Translations under genes and position numbers: made by a program | In this document: piece after piece, positions 1 to 6,353 of the stretch | Numbering within the stretch: position 1 is the first letter of the stretch | Layout: every line of letters starts with the position of its first letter | Notes under the pieces: generated by a model | Told to the model about the DNA's origin: nothing | Databases searched by the model: none | What the model saw: the letters and a program-made list of their open reading frames with translations, nothing else | Source of the DNA: an uncultured Ruminococcus sp. | GTDB lineage: Bacteria; Bacillota; Clostridia; Oscillospirales; CAG-272 | NCBI GenBank assembly: GCA_902797495.1 | Contig: CADBTH010000036.1 | Coordinates: 1 to 21,084 of the forward strand | Direction: 5' to 3' | Length of the DNA stretch: 21,084 nucleotides

Positions 1-3
1 CAT
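1..3 (-). CDS. Start codon of a leftward gene that continues outside the window
   Basis: On the minus strand an ATG occupies the first three bases of the window. It follows a Shine-Dalgarno-like AAAAGG (9-14) with a 5-nt spacer. The only evidence for a gene is this ribosome-binding site plus the strong promoter and leader upstream. Only the initiator codon is visible, so nothing can be said of the product. Confidence 0.4.
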
Positions 4-198
4 GGCGACCTTTTCTCCGGTAGGTTTCAAGACTCGTGCCGCACCGTGTATATAGTCGTGACGTTCTCAAATCACAGATTTGCTCCGTCTCTCCTTATTT
101 TCGTTACACGCTTTCAAAAACGACGCACCGCGTCCTTTTTGATTCGCTCACCCGTTACGACCGCTTCGATATCCCTCCGGGCGGCGCGTTCAGCGCGC
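4..198 (-). promoter_or_regulatory. Structured 5' leader of about 195 nt, candidate cis-regulatory RNA
   Basis: Between the leftward promoter (205-233) and the edge ATG lies a long untranslated stretch with several hairpins, in transcript order. A GCGCG/CGCGC stem sits at the very 5' end (184-198). The segment 178 down to 151 reads like the 5' half of a serine tRNA (GGAGGGA then UAUCGAAGCGGUCGUAACGG). A terminator-like hairpin follows at 115-141 (GACGC, loop GGT, GCGTC, flanked by A5 and T5). A nested hairpin pairs 60-63 with 86-89 and 68-73 with 77-82. Last, ACCU (22-25) could pair with AGGU (8-11) over the ribosome-binding site. No ATG occurs in the leader. It does not fit any riboswitch consensus I can recall. 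Regulation by attenuation or RBS masking is inference. Confidence 0.45.
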
Positions 199-204
199 TT
201 AAAT

Positions 205-233
205 ATAATAGCACACTTTCCGCGCATTGTCAA
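205..233 (-). promoter_or_regulatory. Strong sigma-A-type promoter firing left
   Basis: On the minus strand the -35 is TTGACA (228-233, consensus) and the -10 is TATTAT (205-210, five of six), with a 17-bp spacer. The predicted start is near 198. The promoter lies only about 20 bp beyond the stop codon of the GH110-like gene, and no clear terminator separates them. The downstream gene can therefore be read from this promoter and possibly also by read-through. Confidence 0.75.
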
Positions 234-253
234 TATTTTTTGTCAATCTATCG

Positions 254-1819
254 TCACAACACTTCCACATTATCACCGATGACGATGGGATCTTTGCGGG
301 ATATAACTCTATTATTACGGAGGAGGGTCTGTTTTATATCCTTGATAATAATTCCATGGTCGCATTCCGGGCAGTCGATATGGTTATCCGTTATTTCCGC
401 ATAGCCGTGAGAAGTCGTTCGTTCGGGAGTTTCCATATAGATATGGACGCCGCCGCACACAGCCCTTTCTCTTCCGCAGTTTTTGAAGCGGCAGTTTCTG
501 ATTGCGATAGTGTCGACGTTGACTCCCTCGTGCCAGGAGGACTCGGCTGCGACCTTTACTCCGAGCTCGAATATATCCTCAAAATCGCAGTTCTCTATAA
601 AACATTTCCTCGATTTGATAAGGAAGCCTCTGGCAAAATGGTTTTTCAGCGAGCAGTTACGGATCTCGACTTCCGGAGTCTCGTCGGGATCGGCAAGCAG
701 GTAACCGTTCACGTCGTCGGGGAGGTCGCCGTCGAGTTCGACGGTACATACCCGGCGCTTTTCGTCCGCTTCGACCGCCGTCACTCTGTAAGTCTTTATG
801 ACGTCGAGACTTTTTGCGCCGCAAAGATCCATTCTGTCGCCGACCCGCGGATAGTCAAGTGCTTGCGTATGAGTTCCCGTAGGCGCCCTGACTTCAAGCA
901 CGGCGCGGTTTCCGAAGTGTTCGACAACCGTATAATAATATGTGTGGACGTTGAGCGCATCGTCTCCGTGTCCTTCAAATCTGCATCTGTCTAAAACAAG
1001 TTTTCCGCGGCAGGATGAGAAGTGAGTCGCATCCGTATTCGTCGAATGATGTTCTCCCGGAGCGGGGACAACGGCGAATTTTCTCAGGGTGACGTTTTCA
1101 CTGTGAAAACCTGTGACTCCCATACCCGCGTGACAATGGATCGTCACGTTATCGACGAGGATATCCTTTGCGTTCTCTATAAGGATAGACGGGCGGGAAT
1201 GCCAGGTGTGACAGAAATACACTTCGTCGCCGACGGCGTCCGACGTATCCCCCTTCAGAAGAACGGCCGCTTCCCTGCCGTCGTTTGACAGTACCTTCAC
1301 GACGCTTCTCATGTCGGGAACGAATCTGCCGTATTTCGGCGAGTAAATACCGCTCCTCATTATCGGCGCGGTCTGCGGCATATACTCCGTAAGTTCTACC
1401 TTCGCCGCGCCGTTCCCGACTTCTTTTATAAAGCCTTTGGTATAGGGGCGTCTCTTATTGTCTATCGTCAGCCCTCTGATGGTGACTCCGCGGCAGTTCC
1501 GCGCCGATACGTCCTCCATGAAGCCGTCGACTAACAGCAGGACTCCGTCGGCGGCGAGCGTCGTTCCCTCGTGACCGTCAAAATCGAGTCCTCTGTCGTA
1601 TATATAGTCCGGCGAGAACATGACAGGCTGAGGATTGTCTCCGTACTCTCCCGACATTACGGAATCCTGCGCCGCGCGGGCGCGGGGCGTCGTAATATGG
1701 TACGTCCCCGGCTCGACGAATATCGTCGTTCCGGGGATCTTTTTTGCATCGTCAAGGGCGGCGGCGAATCGAGCCCTGTCGTCACCGCCTTTATAGTCTG
1801 AAAGATATATCGTATTCAT
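254..1819 (-). CDS. GH110-like right-handed beta-helix glycosidase, apparently cytoplasmic
   Basis: 521 residues. The protein has the repeated short-strand pattern of a parallel beta-helix: turns such as ENAKDILVDNVTIH and IRNCSLKNHF, and an N-terminal pectate-lyase-like motif (TTIFVEPGTYHI, 31-42). Residues 261-292 (NTDATHF ... GHGDDALNVH) match the catalytic region of glycoside hydrolase family 110, the alpha-1,3-galactosidases. D263, D286 and D287 have the same 23- and 1-residue spacing as the active-site aspartates I recall for that family. Known GH110 enzymes act at the non-reducing end of alpha-galactosides such as blood-group B. No signal peptide is present and the start is fixed by the 7-bp gap to the upstream gene, so an intracellular role is likely. 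That is unusual for the family. The exact substrate is unknown. Confidence 0.75.
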   Translation of the reverse strand: MNTIYLSDYKGGDDRARFAAALDDAKKIPGTTIFVEPGTYHITTPRARAAQDSVMSGEYGDNPQPVMFSPDYIYDRGLDFDGHEGTTLAADGVLLLVDGFMEDVSARNCRGVTIRGLTIDNKRRPYTKGFIKEVGNGAAKVELTEYMPQTAPIMRSGIYSPKYGRFVPDMRSVVKVLSNDGREAAVLLKGDTSDAVGDEVYFCHTWHSRPSILIENAKDILVDNVTIHCHAGMGVTGFHSENVTLRKFAVVPAPGEHHSTNTDATHFSSCRGKLVLDRCRFEGHGDDALNVHTYYYTVVEHFGNRAVLEVRAPTGTHTQALDYPRVGDRMDLCGAKSLDVIKTYRVTAVEADEKRRVCTVELDGDLPDDVNGYLLADPDETPEVEIRNCSLKNHFARGFLIKSRKCFIENCDFEDIFELGVKVAAESSWHEGVNVDTIAIRNCRFKNCGRERAVCGGVHIYMETPERTTSHGYAEITDNHIDCPECDHGIIIKDIKQTLLRNNRVISRKDPIVIGDNVEVL

Positions 1820-1826
1820 TTCACGT

Positions 1827-3044
1827 TCAGAACGATTCTCTAGGCACGATGTAATCGTTGAACGTGGGTGAGAGCGCTTCGAATGGAACGCGGCGGACGA
1901 CGTATTCGTGAACGCCGCCGTTATAGAGGCGCATACATCCGAGCGTTCCGTAGGGCTCGACCGTGTAGCCGTGTCTGACCTCGAAGAACGGGTAAGTCGT
2001 TCCGAAAACGGAATAGTGTATCGAGCCGAGGTCCCAGCTGTTGTGGTTGCAGTCGGCTCTGTGGTGGAGGTAGATGTCGCGCAGAACGTAGTCTTTGTAT
2101 TTATCCTGCATCATGACGATACCGGAGAGAGTACCGCCTGCGACTTCAGCGCCGACGAACGTGATCGGGAAATCCTTCAGGTATTCGTTCACAACTTTAT
2201 CGACGGCTTCCGGGTCGCAGAGGAAGTTGCTCTCGAGCGTTCCGTCCGGGAATTTGCCGCCGCCGCAGACGTAGTGCCCTACCTTTTCGCGGAAGAGCGC
2301 GCAGCCGTCGAGGGGACTCGCGTCGTCGGGGCCTGACTGCATGAGAGCGTAGAGCGTCGTGAGAGCTCCGGTCGAGACGACGGTGACGTCGCCGCGGCTC
2401 TCAGCGAGCTTTCTTCTGATGAGCGGTATATCGGATTCGTACTCGGGGAACGCTCTTCCCTTTTCGGTATAGTATTTTTCAGCCTGGCTCTTGGAGCACT
2501 GCCACCAGCCCTCGCTGTTGAGGATATCTCTTTCGGTATTGACGCCGATATCGATATCGTCCACGCCGAAGTATTCGCACATGAGTCCGACGCAGTAAGA
2601 GGCGTACGGATTGAAGACGCAGCTCGTGATGGCGAGCGCGCGGCAGACTCCTTCGCGGTGTGCGTTGAGGAGCATGGCGACGGCGCCTCCGTCGTCGCAG
2701 TCGGAGCCGAGGTCGTGGTCGTATATGACGTCTTTTACTTTGATCTCAAGGGGAAGTTCTCCCTCTTCGGAACCGTCGCCGCAGGAGAGTTTCAGCGTGA
2801 CGGCGCCTTTTGCGAGCTCGTTTTTGCCGTATTCGACAAACAGTTCGTCAAAGCCTTTCGTGATGGCCGCCTTCGCGCCTTTGATACCGGCTCTTTCGGC
2901 GGCGTCGGATATTCTCGATTCGAGTATTTCTTTTCTCAGTCTGTCGGGAGTTCCCGCGGACATGTGAAGAACTCCGTCCACGACGTATTCCGACGACCAC
3001 TTGTCGCCCGGCAGATCTAAAAGCAGTTTTTTGATAAGATCCAT
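1827..3044 (-). CDS. Nucleoside-hydrolase-like protein with an extra N-terminal region
   Basis: 405 residues. Residues 105-118 carry the calcium-binding N-terminal signature of inosine-uridine nucleoside hydrolases (YDHDLGSDCDD). Further family positions are kept: ExNxxxDPEA at 271-280 and an SWD near 336-338, where the C-terminal metal aspartate lies. This family cleaves N-glycosidic bonds of nucleosides. About 100 N-terminal residues precede the hydrolase fold and match nothing I recognise. The start is supported by GGAG five bases upstream of the ATG. The gene lies 7 bp before the GH110-like gene and is surely co-transcribed with it, so the true substrate may be a sugar conjugate rather than a free nucleoside (inference). 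No export signal is seen. Confidence 0.8.
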   Translation of the reverse strand: MDLIKKLLLDLPGDKWSSEYVVDGVLHMSAGTPDRLRKEILESRISDAAERAGIKGAKAAITKGFDELFVEYGKNELAKGAVTLKLSCGDGSEEGELPLEIKVKDVIYDHDLGSDCDDGGAVAMLLNAHREGVCRALAITSCVFNPYASYCVGLMCEYFGVDDIDIGVNTERDILNSEGWWQCSKSQAEKYYTEKGRAFPEYESDIPLIRRKLAESRGDVTVVSTGALTTLYALMQSGPDDASPLDGCALFREKVGHYVCGGGKFPDGTLESNFLCDPEAVDKVVNEYLKDFPITFVGAEVAGGTLSGIVMMQDKYKDYVLRDIYLHHRADCNHNSWDLGSIHYSVFGTTYPFFEVRHGYTVEPYGTLGCMRLYNGGVHEYVVRRVPFEALSPTFNDYIVPRESF

Positions 3045-3094
3045 AAAAGCTCCAAATAATTTGTATTTTAAATATCGGATTTGCGTTCAACCTA

Positions 3095-3123
3095 ATTATT
3101 GCAGAACGCGAGGAAAAAATCAA
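3095..3123 (-). promoter_or_regulatory. Candidate promoter of the nucleoside hydrolase / GH110-like pair
   Basis: On the minus strand TTGATT (3118-3123) and AATAAT (3095-3100) are separated by 17 bp, giving four and five matches to the sigma-A hexamers. The start would be near 3088, about 44 nt before the ATG at 3044. It shares the 233-bp intergenic region 3045-3277 with a divergent promoter. The rest of that region is AT-rich sequence with no gene. Confidence 0.5.
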
Positions 3124-3204
3124 GCATATTTTTATAATAAGGCCGGCGCGGGATGCAAAATAGTAAAATAATAATTAATTTAATACTATTTGGTCGAATT
3201 ATAC

Positions 3205-3233
3205 TTGAATTATACAGCATATTATGATAAAAT
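3205..3233 (+). promoter_or_regulatory. Extended -10 promoter of the envelope-protein pair
   Basis: TTGAAT (3205-3210) and TAAAAT (3228-3233) are spaced by 17 bp. A TG dinucleotide sits one base before the -10 (3225-3226), giving an extended -10 element. The start would be near 3240, with a leader of about 38 nt and a ribosome-binding site GAAAGG (3263-3268) nine bases before the ATG at 3278. Confidence 0.7.
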
Positions 3234-3277
3234 AGATTAATAGTTTTTAGCAAATGATCCATGAAAGGTTAGCATAG

Positions 3278-5182
3278 ATGAGATTTGACGACAACGATCT
3301 GTACGAAGATGACGCGATACCGCTGAAGAGGCGGCCGAAAAAAACCGTTCAGCAGACAGACAGGAACGCCGCGCGGCAGGCGACGCCGAGAGTCGCGCCC
3401 GCGCAAAGGACTGCGCCTCAGCCGCAGTACAGGACCGCTCCCGTTCAGAGAGCGTCCGCGCAGGCTTCCGCATCTCAGCCGAGACCTCAGCCGAGGACTC
3501 AGCCGAGACCGGCGCAGACACGCACCGCGCCGCAAAACGCGAATGCGAGGCCGGCATCCGGCTCCGCCGGCAGAGTCAGCGTATCGCCGCAGGTGAACAG
3601 AGCGGGAGGCGTTCATCCTCACGCTTCGAGAGACAGAAACAAGACTTATTCGACGGGCAGGTTCACGATCCCCGAAGAACTCAGGGGAGGTGCGGGCAGA
3701 AGAGCCGCGCCGTCGGCGCAGCGCGCAGCCGCAGATCCGCGCCGCAGCGCGCAGATGAGCAGGAACGCGCAGTCTGACGATATTCCGATGGCGATACCTG
3801 TAAACGTGAGGTATGCGAACAGGAAGTCGCCGGGCGACGGGAACGCGAAGAAAAAGAGATTCAGCGGATTTAAAAAAGGTTATCTGATTTACCTCGGTGT
3901 TCTTCTGATAGTTTCGGTCATCTTTTTGATATACGTTCACGGACTTCTCGTGGACTTCGAGTCCTCTCAGGTCGACAACGTGGTAGCGGCAAAGCTCGAA
4001 GATATCAAGAAAGCCGCTTCAAAGGGCAGGCTTGAGGAAGAGATCTCCCTCGATTCGATAAAGACGAAGTATTCGCCGTCCGAGCAGGAGCTCGAGGCGT
4101 ATGAAAGAGCGTTTTCTCTCGGCGAGCTGACGTACAAGAAGAGCCGCAACGGGCTCAGCTCCGGCACGGAGTCGTACGCGATCTTTCTCAACGGTTTCCA
4201 CATGGGCAACATGGAGCTGAAGAACGTTAAGGAAGAGACCGTTCTCGCGATCTTCCCCGTCACCGAGTGGGAGATCGAAAGCTGCAGTGCGGAAACGTTC
4301 TCGTTCGACTTTCCCGAGTCGGTCACGATCTCGTCCGGCGGCAAGACGATCGAGGGAAAGCCTTCCGAGACAGAAGGACTCTATTCGTACGGAGTATCTT
4401 CTCTGTTCAGCGAGGACACGATCATCACCGACTCCGCCGGCAACACGGTATCCTTCAACGGAAAGGATCCCGTGACGTTCGTCAACTACACGGCGAAGGT
4501 GCTCTCGAACTACAGGCTCTACTTCGGCGACAAACAGATCGATCCCTCGAAGGCGCAGACGGAAACGATAGACGCTTACAAGTACGTCAGGGAATACTGC
4601 GACGAAGTTCCGGATCTCGCGATATACCGTCTGTGTCTCATAGACGACGGAAGCAAGATATCCGTCAAGGACGCGTCCGGCGCCGACGTCGCCTTCAAGC
4701 AGAGCGAAACGCTGATCGAGGCGAAGGAGATGCCGAAGAGCGACACGATGCCCGAGGGTCTTGCGGGAGATCCCGATCCTTTAAAGATGGCGGAGACCCT
4801 CAATCTGTTCACGAGCGACGACCTCGACGGAAGACTTCACGGATTCAATACACTGGCGCAGTATCTGCTCGAGGGTTCGTATTTCTACGATAAGTACTGG
4901 GAATTCGCGACCGGCATCGATATGACTTTCGTGAGCGATCACACGCTCGACAATCCGATATTCAACTCCGAAAAAGTTTCCGAATACGTGAAGTTCTCGG
5001 ACGATTGCTTCTCGTGCAAGATAGAATTCATAAAGCCGATGCATATGGCGAACGGAGTAAACAAGCCGGACGAAGTGAACGGCACGTACTACTTCGTTTA
5101 CGCGGACGACACCGACGACGGCGTGAACAATCCTCACTGGGCGCTTGTCGACAACAGCGCCGAAGCAAAACAACTCAACTGA
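3278..5182 (+). CDS. Single-pass membrane protein with a long low-complexity cytoplasmic tail, function unknown
   Basis: 634 residues; I do not recognise a named family. Residues 1-200 are rich in Ala, Arg, Pro, Gln, Ser and Thr and probably disordered, ending in a basic patch (KKKRFSGFKK). A hydrophobic segment at 202-222 (GYLIYLGVLLIVSVIFLIYV) is one membrane span. The positive-inside rule puts the tail in the cytoplasm and about 410 acidic residues outside. That outer part begins with a short helical stalk. It ends with a region around 510-625 whose strand and helix pattern, ending in HWALVDN, faintly resembles NTF2-like or SnoaL-type folds (weak). The gene is followed after 16 bp by a phosphodiester glycosidase, so a joint role in cell-surface glycopolymer metabolism is plausible but unproven. 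Confidence 0.7.
   Translation: MRFDDNDLYEDDAIPLKRRPKKTVQQTDRNAARQATPRVAPAQRTAPQPQYRTAPVQRASAQASASQPRPQPRTQPRPAQTRTAPQNANARPASGSAGRVSVSPQVNRAGGVHPHASRDRNKTYSTGRFTIPEELRGGAGRRAAPSAQRAAADPRRSAQMSRNAQSDDIPMAIPVNVRYANRKSPGDGNAKKKRFSGFKKGYLIYLGVLLIVSVIFLIYVHGLLVDFESSQVDNVVAAKLEDIKKAASKGRLEEEISLDSIKTKYSPSEQELEAYERAFSLGELTYKKSRNGLSSGTESYAIFLNGFHMGNMELKNVKEETVLAIFPVTEWEIESCSAETFSFDFPESVTISSGGKTIEGKPSETEGLYSYGVSSLFSEDTIITDSAGNTVSFNGKDPVTFVNYTAKVLSNYRLYFGDKQIDPSKAQTETIDAYKYVREYCDEVPDLAIYRLCLIDDGSKISVKDASGADVAFKQSETLIEAKEMPKSDTMPEGLAGDPDPLKMAETLNLFTSDDLDGRLHGFNTLAQYLLEGSYFYDKYWEFATGIDMTFVSDHTLDNPIFNSEKVSEYVKFSDDCFSCKIEFIKPMHMANGVNKPDEVNGTYYFVYADDTDDGVNNPHWALVDNSAEAKQLN
3476..3511 (+). repeat. Three 12-bp tandem repeats in the low-complexity coding region
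   Basis: Three near-identical 12-bp units begin with CAGCCGAG at 3476, 3488 and 3500. They encode QPRP, QPRT and QPRP (residues 67-78) within the disordered tail. In-frame slippage could change the tail length without breaking the gene. Confidence 0.7.
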
Positions 5183-5198
5183 CGAAAAGGTCTTGATC

Positions 5199-6299
5199 AT
5201 GACTAATTATCAAAACAACAGCGACACATCGAAATCTAAAAAAGTTCTGAAGATCGTGCTGAGGACGCTGGCGGTCATCCTGACGTTCGTTCTGGTACTT
5301 GCGGGAACGCTCGTGCTGACGGTCAGGATGATACTCGGCAGCACCTCTCCGAGCGCGCGCTCCATTCTGACGACTACCCTCCTTGAGACGGGTCAGCTCA
5401 AGTTCGTGGCGTCCATATTCCTCAGTCCCGAGGAGATCCAGAAGATCGTAGACGCGAACTCGATGGAAGCGCTTGACGACTCGGTCGACGAGAATCTGAT
5501 CAACATCAACGGATCGACCGACGACCCCGAAGGCGCGCCCGCCGACAGCGGCAAGGACGTCGAGGTCTTCGAGATCCCGGGCAGAACTTACACGGGATAT
5601 ATGATAAAGGTCAAAGACCCGTCGCGCGTAAGTCTTGCGACGATCTATCCGTGGCGCGACGAGGGCGTGACGCTTGACGTTCTCGTAAACGACTCGAACT
5701 CGCTCGCCGGAATCAACGGCGGCATCTACAACTCCTACAACAACTCGGGCGGCGCTCCGATGGGAGTCGTCGTATCGCACGGCGAGATACAGATGAACTA
5801 TCCGCAGGCGGACACGGGATACGTTCTCATCGGTCTGACGGAGGACAACATCCTCGAGATCTTCCCGATAGGTCAGTACACCTCGGCTCAGATGGAGCAG
5901 GTCATCCGCGAGAAGAAGATACGCGACGCCGTCACGTTCCAGGAGGAGAGCTCCGACTCGAACAACCACTTCGTTCAGCTCATAATCAACGGCAAGGAGA
6001 GAGGGCTGAACGGCGCGGGAAGCGGTCTCAACCCGAGAACGGCGATAGGCCAGTGCGCGGACGGAAGTCTATTGCTTCTCGTTACCGACGGGCGCGGCAA
6101 AGCCGGACACCTCGGCGCTTCGGCATCGGATCTGATCGACATCATGCTCGAGTTCGGCGCGGTCAACGCGGCGAACCTCGACGGAGGAAGCTCCTCCTGT
6201 ATGTACTACGACAACGAATGGCTCATGACGAGCGTCACTTTCTACTATTCGAACTCGTCCTGGAAGCTCCCGTTCGCGTTCGTGGTAAGTAAAGAATGA
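5199..6299 (+). CDS. Membrane-anchored NAGPA-type phosphodiester glycosidase
   Basis: 366 residues. A single N-terminal membrane segment (about 17-46) anchors a secreted domain. Residues 165-365 carry hallmarks of the phosphodiester glycosidase (NAGPA, formerly exopolysaccharide biosynthesis) family: AGINGGIYN near 170-178, NPRTAIGQ at 278-285 and NLDGGSSS at 326-333. The mammalian member removes GlcNAc from phosphodiester-linked sugars. Bacterial members are linked to teichoic-acid or other phosphoglycan processing, though substrates are often unknown. I chose the ATG at 5199 because AAAAGG (5185-5190) lies 8 bases upstream. An in-frame ATG at 5145 would overlap the previous gene and lacks such a site. 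The gene is co-transcribed with the 634-residue membrane protein and ends at a strong terminator. Confidence 0.85.
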   Translation: MTNYQNNSDTSKSKKVLKIVLRTLAVILTFVLVLAGTLVLTVRMILGSTSPSARSILTTTLLETGQLKFVASIFLSPEEIQKIVDANSMEALDDSVDENLININGSTDDPEGAPADSGKDVEVFEIPGRTYTGYMIKVKDPSRVSLATIYPWRDEGVTLDVLVNDSNSLAGINGGIYNSYNNSGGAPMGVVVSHGEIQMNYPQADTGYVLIGLTEDNILEIFPIGQYTSAQMEQVIREKKIRDAVTFQEESSDSNNHFVQLIINGKERGLNGAGSGLNPRTAIGQCADGSLLLLVTDGRGKAGHLGASASDLIDIMLEFGAVNAANLDGGSSSCMYYDNEWLMTSVTFYYSNSSWKLPFAFVVSKE

Positions 6300-6310
6300 T
6301 ACGGACATGG

Positions 6311-6351
6311 AAAAGACGGTCTGAAGGATGATCCTTCGGGCCGTCTTTTTT
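6311..6351. terminator. Intrinsic terminator between convergent genes
   Basis: A 16-bp stem (6313-6328 with 6332-6347, all paired if two G-U pairs are allowed) closes on the loop TGA and is followed on the plus strand by a T run to 6351. On the minus strand four T follow the stem, so it may also stop transcripts from the convergent gene, whose stop codon lies only 3 bp away. Confidence 0.9.
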
Positions 6352-6353
6352 AT

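Noticed and set aside
151..178. A complete tRNA-Ser gene
   Set aside because: Only the acceptor strand and D-arm fit; no anticodon arm, T-arm (GGTTCGAATCC) or matching 3' acceptor strand is present.
1..198. The left-edge leader as a T-box riboswitch
   Set aside because: CACGGTGCGGCACG only loosely resembles the T-box sequence, no terminator follows it, and the Stem I hallmarks are not in order.
5145..5198. An earlier start for the phosphodiester glycosidase
   Set aside because: It would overlap the preceding gene by 38 bp without a ribosome-binding site, while the ATG at 5199 has AAAAGG at 8 bases.
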